Shown: positions 33,606 to 43,465, numbered from the stretch's first letter. The stretch: 64,000 bases of DNA from Deferribacteres bacterium (GCA_020633675.1 JACKDE010000001.1:868001-932000); one strand, 5' to 3'. Numbers and translations are program-made. Notes: generated by a model not told the origin, from the letters alone.

Positions 33606-35252
33606 CTATTGCCGCGAGGGTGCTTTCCGGTCCGTCATCAGGCGCAAGCTGAATGCGAGCATGAAAAACAGTGCAATGATGGATGCTAAAATGCCGATTA
33701 CATCGCCAATTCGGGCATAAATGGTCAGGCCGGAGCGGATGGCAATTCGGCCGCGGATGGCAATTTTTTGGTCATATCGGGTTGCCTGCAAAATGTCGCC
33801 GCGCTGGTTGATGAAACAGGAAATGCCGGTGTTGGCTGCGCGGGCAATACTGCGGCGTGTTTCGATGGCGCGCAATGAAGCATAGCGCAAATGCTGGCGA
33901 TGCCCTGGCGTTTTGCCCCACCAGCCATCATTGGTGATGATAAAAATAGCATTAGCGCCATTTTTGATATATTCAGTAACGTATGCACCAAAAACCGATT
34001 CATAGCAAATCACGGGCGCTATGCCGGTTTTGTCATTCTTGAAAAATACAGCGCGTTCCGTCTGTGTGCCAAGGCTGCCGGTAATCCCCCCGAGATCAAT
34101 GGCCATTTTATCTAAAAAACCAAATAGTTGTGGGTAGGGCATACGCTCTACTCCCGGCACCAGCTTCGATTTATGATAGATCGCAATCACACCGGATGTG
34201 TCAATTTGGATTGCGGAATTATAGGCGTCATAGCAGCATCGGCCATCGCGGAAGTGCCGTGCAGTGGCGGAGGCACCCTGGCCATCCGGGTAGTTTTGGT
34301 ACGCGTAAATGCCGGTGATGATTGTCATGTTCGGGCGTCGCGCAACAAATTCTTGTAAGGTTTGCACGGCTTTGTGCTCAGACAGCCGATTCACCCACAG
34401 CGAAAATTGCAGCGCTGTTTCCGGCCACACCAGGTAGTCCGTACCAGGCGTGATCGCCTCGACGGACATATCGATGAGGCGCTTGAATTGCTGCTCCGCT
34501 GTCATCCCACCAAATTTATCCGCATATGGATCGATGTTCGGCTGCACGATCACAATTTCCTCTTGCTCACCCTCGTCAGTATAGCCGACGTAAATCAATG
34601 CAGAAACAATCGCTGGTAACAGCAGTGTCGCAAGTGCGAGAATAGCCGTTTTTTTAGATACAGCTTGCCGCGTTTTCGCTTGATCCTTTTTTCCGGGCGC
34701 ATCTTTCAACACAAAGAAAATCAACAAATTGACCAGTAAAACCCACAGCGACCCACCAAATACGCCGGTATATTCGTACCATTGTACCAGTTCAGGAAAT
34801 TTCGCCAGTCCATTGCCAAGCGTCAGCCAGGGCCAGGTTAGCTCCCAATTGTGGTGCAGGTACTCGAATGCCAGCCAGCCCGCCACGAATGCCGCATAGC
34901 CGGCGCGATCGTCCAGTCTGAGCCTGATTTTATGGAAAAGCAGAACCGGCAGCGTCATCAAAAATGCATTGGCGAAAATCGCCACAAGCCCACCTGGTAC
35001 AGATGCTAAAGTGACCCACCAGGTCGTCAGGGCATTCCACATGAGAAAAGCCACATAAATATGCTCGAACAAAATCAGGCCGCCTGCGCTGCCGTGCTGC
35101 TTTGCAACCTCGCGCTCGATCAACAGGATCGGCACGAAGCCGATGAATAACAAAAAGACAAATGGCATATCCGGCCAACCCAGCCACATAAACAGGCCGG
35201 AAAGTGCGGACAGCAGCCACATGTAACGGTTGTTTGATAATTTCATGCGCAT
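33606..35252 (-). CDS. lnt: Apolipoprotein N-acyltransferase
   Basis: 548 residues from ATG 35252; the longer frame would run into the upstream kinase gene. The N-terminal half has about six membrane segments, beginning WLLSALSGLFMWLGWPDMPF. The C-terminal half is a periplasmic nitrilase-like domain with the catalytic triad visible: Glu in VWPETA (~276), Lys in IYHKSKLVPGVERMPY (~362) and Cys in APVICYESVFG (~416). The conserved GNGLAKFPELVQW appears in the membrane part. It N-acylates lipoproteins at the inner membrane, the final maturation step, which fits the many lipoprotein genes here. Confidence 0.94.
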   Translation of the reverse strand: MRMKLSNNRYMWLLSALSGLFMWLGWPDMPFVFLLFIGFVPILLIEREVAKQHGSAGGLILFEHIYVAFLMWNALTTWWVTLASVPGGLVAIFANAFLMTLPVLLFHKIRLRLDDRAGYAAFVAGWLAFEYLHHNWELTWPWLTLGNGLAKFPELVQWYEYTGVFGGSLWVLLVNLLIFFVLKDAPGKKDQAKTRQAVSKKTAILALATLLLPAIVSALIYVGYTDEGEQEEIVIVQPNIDPYADKFGGMTAEQQFKRLIDMSVEAITPGTDYLVWPETALQFSLWVNRLSEHKAVQTLQEFVARRPNMTIITGIYAYQNYPDGQGASATARHFRDGRCCYDAYNSAIQIDTSGVIAIYHKSKLVPGVERMPYPQLFGFLDKMAIDLGGITGSLGTQTERAVFFKNDKTGIAPVICYESVFGAYVTEYIKNGANAIFIITNDGWWGKTPGHRQHLRYASLRAIETRRSIARAANTGISCFINQRGDILQATRYDQKIAIRGRIAIRSGLTIYARIGDVIGILASIIALFFMLAFSLRLMTDRKAPSRQ

Positions 35253-35310
35253 AAGATGAGTGAATTCCTCGCGCGAAAGCGCTGATTTGGATTTTTTTAA
35301 AACGCTGAGT

Positions 35311-37827
35311 TTATTTTGAAGCGGATGTTGGTGGTGCTGGCGCAACCGCTGTGTCATCGCTGGCTGGTGCGCTTGCACTCGCTTCCGGCACTTTTTGCAG
35401 CGCTGTCAGTAGATCGCTGGCTTTCTGGTAGCGCTCGTCAGGATTGCGCCGGGTGGCTTTTGCCACAACTTTTTTCAATTCATCCGAGGCATTCAATCCC
35501 GAAGTATCGAGATCTTTGCTGGTGATGTCGTACAAGACCGCCATCTGATCTTTGTCAGACCAGGGAAGACTGCCAGCCAGTATTTCAAACAGCACAATGC
35601 CAATCGAATAGATATCCGCGCGCTCATCGATGCGCTTTCCGGTAATTTGCTCAGGCGCACCGTAAGTTAGTGTTCCAACGACAACACCGGTTTTGGTGAG
35701 CTCGTCTTCGTCGCTGGCTTCGTTCAAAAGCCGCGCAATGCCCAGGTCGATGACGACAGCACGGCCATCCGGTTCGATGATCAGGTTGGATGGTTTGATG
35801 TCGAGGCGGTGGATGCCGTTTTGGTGCGCAAAAGCAACGGCATCGCAAATTTGCAGCATGTAGCTTACCGCTTGCTGCGGCGTGACTACGTGCTCTGTGA
35901 TGAGGGCGCGGAGGGACTGGCCACGCACCAGCTCCATCACCAGTATGGGAGCCTGATCATCCAGCTGCAAAATATCATAGGTCTTGACAAAATTGGGATG
36001 CTGCAGCTTGCCGGCGATCTGGGATTCGCGCACAAATCGTTCGATGGCGTTTTGGTTGTCACGCCACTGGTGTGCCAGAAATTTGAGCGCACGCGCTTGA
36101 CCGTTTCTATTATCCGTGGCACTGTAGACTATACCCATGCCGCCGCGGCCGATCTCTTTTAAATCGCTAAACTGCTGCAGGATGTTCTCGCGCGCATGCT
36201 TGGACAGGCTTTTCGGCAATGCTTTGCCTGCTGCACGTTCGGGCGCTTCTTCTGCAATCGGCGCGAATTTCAGGTCGGCTCGTTCCTTTTCGCTCGACAG
36301 CACGACCCGCGACATGCGCTCCCAAACATCATCCGCGAGGCGGTAAAGCCTTTCACTGGCAACCGGCACATCGCCGATTACGGTTTGCTCATTGGCCTGG
36401 CCACGCGCATCTTCCAGAACCGCGTGATTGTGCAAGTGTTGCAGTACCCTTTCAACAGCATTCCGCGACAGCTTGAGCGATGGATCGATGATATTGGTCT
36501 GATCCGGCGCCAGTACATCTTTAGCCAAAAAAGAACGGCCACCACTGCCAAGAACCCAATCGAGCACGTAATAGGTGCCGAGCCGCTGCCGGTCCGCCCC
36601 GATCGATGACTCATTGAAGGATGTTTCGATACCGGTATGATTGCGCAAATCGGACAGGATGCGCTGCAATTGCGCATAAAAAGTGATGCGTTCAACGTCC
36701 GGATCGAGACAGCGCACCGTCGGCACATTCCGCCACTGCACGAAGCTGTTAAACTCCTGTACCAGCCTGCGCGGAATGCCGCGGCCTTTATAATTCAAGT
36801 AGTCGACAAATAACGGAATGCGCTCAGCATTGACGGTCGTGCTTTCGTCCTTGACGTGCTCGATAAATTTCTCTGCTGCATTCCAGGTACAGGGAATGTA
36901 GGTTTGCCATGCAAAAGTGCTCTCGTAAATACTGTTGCCCTTGCGAATGTCGCGCAGCCATTGATCGTGTAAATCCGGTCCGCCGATGAAAATGAAACAG
37001 ACGCCACTGGTCGTCAAAATGTTCTTCATGCCATTGAGCACATAATCGAGCGCGCTCAGGCCATTTTCGAGCTGAGCAAGTTTGTCCAGTTCGTCTATGA
37101 CCACCACCAGCTTTGGAACGATAGTCTCGCCTCTGTGCCCGCCAGCGCCGAAGAATTGCTGCAGCTTTTGCCAAAAGCCAAGCTTGTGCTGATAGCCCTT
37201 TTTCAGCAAACTGACAATTCGAAGGAAATCGTGCTCGACATCCGTATCGGTGTAGGCTAAAAACGAGGCTTCCGATGCCAGCGAGCTGATTTTTTTGCGC
37301 GATAGTGTAAGTTTGGGAAGCAGCGAGCCGAGCAGCGAGACAAGCGACAAACCGCTCGCTTTGCCGCCATCACCACCCCATGCGGTGGTGGTCATTTCTT
37401 CCAATGATTGCGACTGGCTGCGCTTGATGGAAAGAGAAGTGCGGGCATAGGAGAGCGTCATGGCCTGCGCGATTTCCGGGTCGATTTTGTCCAGCACTCT
37501 GCGGTCAATTAGAGCTTCAAACAGCCGGCGAATGATTTCGAACAACAGTTGCTTGTGCTCGATCGGGCGGGCAAAATTGATTTTGATCGGGATGATCAAT
37601 TCGTTCTTCGCAGCGGATTGCAGCAATTCCTCCAATGCCCGCTGTACTACGGTCGTTTTGCCAGCGCCGCGAAAGCCAGTGAGCAAAAATGTACCGCCCA
37701 GGGAGTTTAGAATTCGCTCTTTGAGCATGTCGATTTCCGGCTGGTGGGCGAGAAACGGAATGGCGCGTTCCTGAACGCTCAAAGGCTCATGGACGAACTT
37801 GAAGGTTTTTTTTAGATTGAACTGCAT
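35311..37827 (-). CDS. AAA/NTPase - Ser/Thr protein kinase fusion
   Basis: 838 residues. The N-terminal ~480 residues are a P-loop NTPase: Walker A GFRGAGKTT (51-59), Walker B KLVVVIDELDK (~240), and a helical region resembling Orc1/Cdc6- or KAP/STAND-type ATPases. The C-terminal Hanks-type kinase begins with the glycine loop IGRGGMGIVYSA (~560) and has ARALKFL (the ATP-anchoring Lys), DIKPSN, VIDLGIAR and GTLTYGAPEQITG. The HRD motif is altered: the sequence is GIHRLDIKPSN, so the aligned triad is R-L-D, and DFG is DLG. The catalytic Asp and Lys remain, so activity is possible. An Ala/Pro/Ser tail ends the protein. There is no membrane helix. Next on the strand is lnt, 58 nt downstream. Confidence 0.92.
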   Translation of the reverse strand: MQFNLKKTFKFVHEPLSVQERAIPFLAHQPEIDMLKERILNSLGGTFLLTGFRGAGKTTVVQRALEELLQSAAKNELIIPIKINFARPIEHKQLLFEIIRRLFEALIDRRVLDKIDPEIAQAMTLSYARTSLSIKRSQSQSLEEMTTTAWGGDGGKASGLSLVSLLGSLLPKLTLSRKKISSLASEASFLAYTDTDVEHDFLRIVSLLKKGYQHKLGFWQKLQQFFGAGGHRGETIVPKLVVVIDELDKLAQLENGLSALDYVLNGMKNILTTSGVCFIFIGGPDLHDQWLRDIRKGNSIYESTFAWQTYIPCTWNAAEKFIEHVKDESTTVNAERIPLFVDYLNYKGRGIPRRLVQEFNSFVQWRNVPTVRCLDPDVERITFYAQLQRILSDLRNHTGIETSFNESSIGADRQRLGTYYVLDWVLGSGGRSFLAKDVLAPDQTNIIDPSLKLSRNAVERVLQHLHNHAVLEDARGQANEQTVIGDVPVASERLYRLADDVWERMSRVVLSSEKERADLKFAPIAEEAPERAAGKALPKSLSKHARENILQQFSDLKEIGRGGMGIVYSATDNRNGQARALKFLAHQWRDNQNAIERFVRESQIAGKLQHPNFVKTYDILQLDDQAPILVMELVRGQSLRALITEHVVTPQQAVSYMLQICDAVAFAHQNGIHRLDIKPSNLIIEPDGRAVVIDLGIARLLNEASDEDELTKTGVVVGTLTYGAPEQITGKRIDERADIYSIGIVLFEILAGSLPWSDKDQMAVLYDITSKDLDTSGLNASDELKKVVAKATRRNPDERYQKASDLLTALQKVPEASASAPASDDTAVAPAPPTSASK

Positions 37828-38027
37828 ATCATTGAAGTAGCATCAGGACGTTGGTTGCTGCTTGTGGTCGTGCAAGCGCAGCGGAGATCATTTCTAACAG
37901 GCGATGTATTTTACCTGCTATTCATAAATTTGATTAAGCCGTTAAGATAAAAATGTGCTGGACAAATCGCATGTTTTTTTTACCCAACAAAAAATAATTT
38001 GCATTTTGGTGAAATATATTGTAGTAT

Positions 38028-38043
38028 ATCAGGAAATCTTGAT
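38028..38043. promoter_or_regulatory. Candidate operator for the ArsR-type regulator
   Basis: An imperfect 16-bp dyad, ATCAGGAAATCTTGAT (12 of 16 positions symmetric), lies 25 bp upstream of the regulator start. A second AT-rich dyad (ATATATTGTAGTATAT) sits just upstream. Position and symmetry suggest autoregulation together with ahcY. Confidence 0.4.
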
Positions 38044-38068
38044 TTTGTAATTTTTGGTTGGTGCGAAT

Positions 38069-39037
38069 ATGCTCAACGTCTTTAAAGCGCTGGCTGATGA
38101 AACGCGTCTACGTATCTTAGGTGCTTTGGCCCAGGGTGATTTCAACGTCAATGAGATCATTGAAATTTTTCATATGGGACAAAGCCGAATCTCAAGGCAT
38201 CTCAAAATTTTGGCTGACAGCGGCCTGGTCATGAACCGCCGGGAAGGAAACTGGATTTACTATTCTCTTGCCCCGCAAAATGGCAATGCTGAACTCAATG
38301 AAGCATTGAAGCTGGCGGTGCGTTCTGCTCAAAAAATGACCAGTTACGCCGACGACTTGCAAAATATCGAGTCAGTACTGCAGCGCCGCCGCACGCTCTC
38401 CAAAAAGTATTTCGACAAAGTCGGCTCGGAGTGGGAGCTGATGCAAAACGAGGTTCTGGATAGCGAGCATTATCGCCAGCAAGCCCTTGCGCTTTTGCCG
38501 CAGCATGCAGAAACTGTACTCGATCTCGGTGTAGGTGCTGGCCTGATTTTGCCAGCGCTGTTCGAAAAATGCCAGCGCATTATCGCGCTCGATTCTTCGC
38601 CGACCATGTTGAAAATCGCTTCGACTTTTTTAGCAGACAATCTGCCTGTCCGGGTCAGCGATTGCGAATTTCGACTCGGCGAAATAGAACATATCCCACT
38701 GCCAAACCGGCAAGTTGATGCGGCTATCGCGCTGATGGTGTTGCACCATGTGGCCAATCCCGCTGACGCATTGAAGGAGATTTACCGCGTGATGCAGGAT
38801 GGTGGTACGCTGGTGATCGCTGATCTCATGCAGCACAACATCACCGAAATGCGCGATAAATATGCAGATTTATGGCTTGGCTTCAGCCCTATCGAAATGA
38901 TGCGCTGGCTTAAGACAGCTGGCTTTGCGCATGTAAAATACGAAGTATTGCGCTCCGGCGAATTGCTGAAAGTTATCTTGTTTCAAGCCAGCAAGCCGGC
39001 CGTCGAGACCGAATTTGCTATGAACACAGAAAATTAA
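38069..39037 (+). CDS. ArsR-family regulator fused to a SAM-dependent methyltransferase domain (SahR-like)
   Basis: About 322 residues, ATG 38069. The N-terminal winged HTH (LNVFKALADETRLRILGALA, MGQSRISRHLKILADSGLV) is typical of ArsR. The C-terminal class I methyltransferase fold starts with VLDLGVGAGLILPAL (SAM-binding loop) and has IALDSSPTMLKIA, ALMVLHHVANPADALKEIYRVMQDGG and LVIADLM. No metal-binding Cys cluster is visible in the HTH. ArsR-methyltransferase fusions next to ahcY are known (the SahR type), where the domain senses S-adenosylhomocysteine; here ahcY begins 50 nt downstream. Sensing of SAH is inferred from this context. Confidence 0.9.
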   Translation: MLNVFKALADETRLRILGALAQGDFNVNEIIEIFHMGQSRISRHLKILADSGLVMNRREGNWIYYSLAPQNGNAELNEALKLAVRSAQKMTSYADDLQNIESVLQRRRTLSKKYFDKVGSEWELMQNEVLDSEHYRQQALALLPQHAETVLDLGVGAGLILPALFEKCQRIIALDSSPTMLKIASTFLADNLPVRVSDCEFRLGEIEHIPLPNRQVDAAIALMVLHHVANPADALKEIYRVMQDGGTLVIADLMQHNITEMRDKYADLWLGFSPIEMMRWLKTAGFAHVKYEVLRSGELLKVILFQASKPAVETEFAMNTEN

Positions 39038-39087
39038 ATTGAGTCATTGAAATCCACCCAAACCCATAAAAATAAAGGACGAGAAAC

Positions 39088-40452
39088 ATGATCGAAACTG
39101 CAGAAACCAAAACAGTCGCAACCGAAAAGAATGGCGCGAACGGTCACACCAACGGCGCGCATGCCGGCGATTACAAGGTGGCCGATATTAAATTGGCGGA
39201 TTGGGGCCGCAAAGAAATTAAAATTGCCGAGCGTGAAATGCCTGGTCTGATGGCGATTCGTGAAGAATATCGCGAACAGCAACCGCTGAAAGGCGCGCGC
39301 ATCGCCGGCTCGCTGCATATGACGATTCAGACCGCCGTACTGATCGAAACACTGGTCGACCTTGGCGCAGAAGTGCGCTGGGCGTCCTGCAACATTTTCT
39401 CGACCCAGGATCACGCCGCGGCCGCCATCGCCGCAGCTGGCACACCGGTTTTTGCATGGAAAGGCGAGACCGAAGAAGAGTACTGGTGGTGTACAGAGCA
39501 AACCCTGAATTTTTCGAATGGTCAAGGCCCGAATATGATTTTGGATGATGGTGGCGATCTGACATTTTTTGTGCACAAAAACAGGCCGGAATTGCTGAGC
39601 GAGATCAAAGGTATCAGCGAGGAAACCACCACCGGCGTGCATGCGCTCTACAAAATGTTGAAGGAAGGCAAGCTCAAAGTGCCGGCCATCAATGTGAATG
39701 ACTCCGTGACCAAGTCGAAATTTGACAATTTATACGGTTGCCGCGAATCGTTGGCCGACGGCATCAAACGTGCCACAGATACCATGCTGGCTGGCAAGCT
39801 ATGCGTGGTGGCGGGCTACGGCGATGTCGGCAAGGGTTCTGCAGATTCGCTGCGCGCGTTTGGTGCGCGTGTGGTCGTAACCGAAGTCGATCCGATCTGC
39901 GCCCTGCAGGCCGCAATGGCCGGCTATCAGGTGGCGACGATGGAAGATTTCGTCGCTGATGCGGATATTTTCGTGACCACGACCGGCTGCAAAGACATTA
40001 TCACCATCGATCACATGAAAAACATGAAAGATGGCGCGATCGTCTGCAATATCGGTCACTTTGATATTGAAATTCAGGTTGCCGAGCTCGAAAGCCACCC
40101 TGGCATCGAGAAAGTCGAAATCAAGCCACAAGTTGATGAATACACCTTCCCCGATGGCCACTCGATTCTGCTGCTGGCGGAAGGCCGTCTGGTGAATCTC
40201 GGTTGCGCTACCGGCCATCCGTCATTCGTGATGTCCAATTCCTTCACCAACCAGGTTTTGGCGCAGATCGAATTGTTCAATAACAAATATGAACTCGGTG
40301 TGTATGTGCTGCCGAAGCATCTCGATGAAAAAGTCGCACGTTTGCACCTCGAAAAAGTCGGCGCCAAACTCACCACTTTGAGCAATGAGCAGGCTGACTA
40401 TCTCGGCGTGCCGGTCGAGGGGCCGTTCAAGCCGGAATACTATCGTTATTAA
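39088..40452 (+). CDS. ahcY: Adenosylhomocysteinase (S-adenosyl-L-homocysteine hydrolase)
   Basis: 454 residues, ATG after AAAGGACGAG. All hallmarks are visible: SLHMTIQTAVLIETL, WASCNIFSTQDHAAAAI, DDGGDLTFFVH, GVHALYKM, NVNDSVTKSKFDNLYG, the NAD-binding GYGDVGKGSADSLRAFGARV, TTTGCKDII, NIGHFDIEI and a C-terminal FKPEYYRY. The enzyme hydrolyses S-adenosylhomocysteine to homocysteine and adenosine, keeping methyl transfer running. The N-terminus has a low-complexity extension of ~30 residues rich in Thr/Ala/Asn/Gly. It is co-transcribed with the ArsR-methyltransferase regulator. Confidence 0.98.
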   Translation: MIETAETKTVATEKNGANGHTNGAHAGDYKVADIKLADWGRKEIKIAEREMPGLMAIREEYREQQPLKGARIAGSLHMTIQTAVLIETLVDLGAEVRWASCNIFSTQDHAAAAIAAAGTPVFAWKGETEEEYWWCTEQTLNFSNGQGPNMILDDGGDLTFFVHKNRPELLSEIKGISEETTTGVHALYKMLKEGKLKVPAINVNDSVTKSKFDNLYGCRESLADGIKRATDTMLAGKLCVVAGYGDVGKGSADSLRAFGARVVVTEVDPICALQAAMAGYQVATMEDFVADADIFVTTTGCKDIITIDHMKNMKDGAIVCNIGHFDIEIQVAELESHPGIEKVEIKPQVDEYTFPDGHSILLLAEGRLVNLGCATGHPSFVMSNSFTNQVLAQIELFNNKYELGVYVLPKHLDEKVARLHLEKVGAKLTTLSNEQADYLGVPVEGPFKPEYYRY

Positions 40453-40478
40453 TTTCCGCCTTCCCTGGCTGAAAATGC

Positions 40479-40510
40479 AAAGGAGCAGCATCTGCTGCTC
40501 CTTTTTTTTT
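40479..40510 (+). terminator. Rho-independent terminator after ahcY
   Basis: A perfect 12-bp stem (AAAGGAGCAGCA at 40479-40490, TGCTGCTCCTTT at 40493-40504) with a 2-nt loop and a run of T, 27 bases after the ahcY stop. Confidence 0.92.
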
Positions 40511-40631
40511 GCCGATTTCAAAATTTTAACCAGAGTTTTAAGCACCCAAGACTGCGAGTCTTGGTGTCGGGGGAGATTGTTTTGCCGCCTTGCGCTGCAT
40601 GTATCAGATAGCGGCGTCCCCCCTTGCGCCG

Positions 40632-43187
40632 CTACCGCATCAACAGCATCTTGCGCGTTTGCTTGAAAGCTTGCCCTGAGCCAGTCAAAAGGTCTCCTGC
40701 TTCCAGCGTGTAGTAGTAGAGACCGGACGCCAGCGCCGACGCATCAAAAGTGACCGTGTGCCGACCGGCAGGCTTGTGTGCTTGCAGCAGCGTCGTGACT
40801 TCCACCCCGAGCAGGTTGTAGATTTTCAAGCTCACAAAACTGCTTTGCGGCAGGGAAAATTCGATGGCGGTAGATGGATTGAAGGGGTTGGGGTAGTTTT
40901 GTTGCAGCGCGTAGTCAGCGGGTATTTTTGACAGACCCTCCGCAATGGCTGTTGATCTATCAGGTTCGTAGCTAAATACCAACAAGCCGTCTGAACCAGC
41001 AGCAAGAAAAATAACACTATCTGCTACAACTGCCAATCCACGGGCTCTTCCGCTTACGTCGATATGCGCTTTAGTTGTCAGTTTTGTGTCTTTGTAGCTG
41101 TATGCATCTAAGCTATACCATTTTGTTATGAAAACAGTGCTGTCCTCTGCAAATTTGATATCCCCGAAAAAGCCTCCGAGTAGGACGTTGGCGATGTTGG
41201 AGAATGAAGTTCCATCAAAACGATATGCCTCCAGACTGCCTGGTCCGATCATATTAAATGAATTGGCTAGAAAGACCGTGCCACCAGGATCGACTTCCAC
41301 GCGAGTGGCTGAACTGATGGTACCAATGTGAGCAATTTTATCAAAAGATGAGCCATCGTAGCTATACGAATTCAAATAATCCCATTCATTGGCAAGAAAG
41401 ACTGTACTGTCAGCAGAAACCGCAACGTCCCGTGCTACACCTCTGCCTTCAATGCCATTGTCGTCGATATGCGCTGTATTGATGAATGAAGCACCATCAT
41501 AGGTGTACGCCCTCAAGCCATCGGCGCCATTAGCTAGAAATATTGTGCCATCAGAGGAGATTGCAAGTCTCTCCGCCTTTCCTGAGTTGTTAATATGCGC
41601 AGTATTGGTAAATGAAGCACCATCAAAGCTGTAAGCGCGCAAGCCGTCTTCACCATTGGCCAGAAAGATCGAGCCATCTGCGCTCAAGGCAAGGCCAGTT
41701 GCAAATCCACCGTCATCGATATGTGCCGTGTTGGTCAATGCGCTGCTATCAAAAGTGTAGGCACGCAAACCGTCTTCACCATTCGCAAGGAACACTGTGC
41801 CGTCTGCGCCGACAACAACATCATTGGCCTCGCCGCCATCATTTATGCTCGCTAATGGCCTAAAAATATGTGTTTGCTGATCGGGAGAAGCCGGCATAAC
41901 ACTGAACTCAGCAGAAACACCCCAATCAGAACTATAGTGCATGTAACCGGCGCTGTTATTATGCAGTCTTATGCTAACTGTGTAGGTATTCGCTTCTTCA
42001 AAAGGACGCCATAAATTACCTTGCCAAAGACCATTCCCGGTGTTCGATAAATACACGGAATCGACAACAGTCCCATTCACCAGTATCATGGCCTTTGCCG
42101 CGAGATTTTCGCTGTGTGGATTGGCAATATTGGCTTCAAAGTAGGCTATCTCAGAACCAGCCAATACAGTATTGGGGTGCACACGAAGGCTTTTTGTATG
42201 CGCGGCGTTGCTGAAATCTTCCGCATAGCCGAGGCGATCCTGAGTGGTTCCTCGAGGCGTGCCGGTATACCACATCCGGTAGCGATGGCCGTCTTTGATA
42301 ACGGTCGGGAACCAGACATTTTTGCCGTCCCAACCGCTGGCGCCTGGCCACAAAATTGGATTGGCCGCATGCTTGGTCCAGTTGATACCATCATTCGAGG
42401 TTGCATAGCCGATTTTTATATCTGAGATAGGATTCGCCCAGTTGAAATACCACATATGATATTGCCCATCTGCATAGATTACACTGCCTGCTGACGCGCC
42501 TCCGGCATCCCACCTGCCCGGAGCACCGGCGGCCAGCACCGGATTGTTCGGATACTTGCTCCAGTTCAGCCCATCTGTCGAAGTGGCGTAGCCGGTCTGC
42601 ACAATGCCGCTTGCTGATCGGCCAGTATACCACATCTGGTATAACGAATCGTTTCGAATCACCACCGGAAGATAGGCGTAGTCTTGATCCCACGCGCCTG
42701 CACCACCTTTCACCAATACTGGACTGCTGCTTTGTCTGCACCAGGAGGTCGGATCAGGCGCGGTGGCGTAGCCTATCCCTGAGATGGTGAGACCGCCAGA
42801 ATACCACATGTGGTAACCTGAGCCATCAGAGTAAACGTTTGGTGTCCACAAGGCAATGCCGTCAAATGTATTGGCTCCACTTACGTTCAGAACGGGATTC
42901 GCGGCGTCTTTTATCCAATTGTTGCCATCGAGCGAGGTGGCGTAGCCAATACGATAGGCGTTCTCCTGTGGGGCGCCGGTATACCACATCTGATAGTTTG
43001 TACCGTCATAGGAAACATGGGCAAAGGCAGCTTCAGTGTCATCCCACGCGCCGGGATTTCCCAATGGCAAAATGGGATTGCCCACATACTTTACGAAGCT
43101 GGTTTGGGCGAAAAGGGCGAGGGGCAGGAAAATGAAAAATAGAAATGCAGCTTTCGACAGTGCGGACAGGTGTGTCAACTGTTTCAT
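40632..43187 (-). CDS. Secreted glycosidase-like propeller plus repeat propeller with T9SS sorting domain
   Basis: 851 residues with a signal peptide (AAFLFFIFLPLALFAQ). Residues ~30-330 form a five-bladed propeller like GH32/43/130-type domains: blades repeat as YQMWYTG...GYATS-DG-NW-K...NPVL. Residues ~430-740 form a second propeller of ~45-residue units with the pattern LALSADGSIFLANGEDGLRAY, which is LVIVD/Kelch-like. The final ~90 residues are a T9SS type A sorting domain (YALQQNYPNPFNPSTAI ... KMLLMR). The protein is exported across the outer membrane. Catalysis is uncertain because the acidic residues of these glycosidases cannot be placed. Confidence 0.87.
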   Translation of the reverse strand: MKQLTHLSALSKAAFLFFIFLPLALFAQTSFVKYVGNPILPLGNPGAWDDTEAAFAHVSYDGTNYQMWYTGAPQENAYRIGYATSLDGNNWIKDAANPVLNVSGANTFDGIALWTPNVYSDGSGYHMWYSGGLTISGIGYATAPDPTSWCRQSSSPVLVKGGAGAWDQDYAYLPVVIRNDSLYQMWYTGRSASGIVQTGYATSTDGLNWSKYPNNPVLAAGAPGRWDAGGASAGSVIYADGQYHMWYFNWANPISDIKIGYATSNDGINWTKHAANPILWPGASGWDGKNVWFPTVIKDGHRYRMWYTGTPRGTTQDRLGYAEDFSNAAHTKSLRVHPNTVLAGSEIAYFEANIANPHSENLAAKAMILVNGTVVDSVYLSNTGNGLWQGNLWRPFEEANTYTVSIRLHNNSAGYMHYSSDWGVSAEFSVMPASPDQQTHIFRPLASINDGGEANDVVVGADGTVFLANGEDGLRAYTFDSSALTNTAHIDDGGFATGLALSADGSIFLANGEDGLRAYSFDGASFTNTAHINNSGKAERLAISSDGTIFLANGADGLRAYTYDGASFINTAHIDDNGIEGRGVARDVAVSADSTVFLANEWDYLNSYSYDGSSFDKIAHIGTISSATRVEVDPGGTVFLANSFNMIGPGSLEAYRFDGTSFSNIANVLLGGFFGDIKFAEDSTVFITKWYSLDAYSYKDTKLTTKAHIDVSGRARGLAVVADSVIFLAAGSDGLLVFSYEPDRSTAIAEGLSKIPADYALQQNYPNPFNPSTAIEFSLPQSSFVSLKIYNLLGVEVTTLLQAHKPAGRHTVTFDASALASGLYYYTLEAGDLLTGSGQAFKQTRKMLLMR

Positions 43188-43420
43188 GGTAGGTCCTCCA
43201 TTTGGAAAGTTCAGAATGAGCGCGCAGGAGTTCGCCAGGATGTGCTGGTTTGCTAACCTGAATTTAGTGCAATGCTTGCTGCGGTTTCGACCACGAATCA
43301 GTCAAATTCTATCAGAAATTCGTCAACTTGATAATAAGCGCGAGTTCGACTTATAGCATTTTGAAAAGTCATGTCCGATAATTGGTTCACTTTCCGAGCA
43401 TCCGGAATGAATACAAACCT

Positions 43421-43465
43421 GCCTTTGGCTCTTCGCTATTGGCTTTTTTGCCAGGAGCCAAAGGC
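43421..43465. repeat. Inverted repeat with 11-bp perfect arms
   Basis: GCCTTTGGCTC (43421-43431) pairs with GAGCCAAAGGC (43455-43465). The loop begins TTCGCTATTGGC, and CAATAGCG recurs just after the right arm. Part of it resembles the GTTGGCTCTTCG repeat near 16050. Confidence 0.5.
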
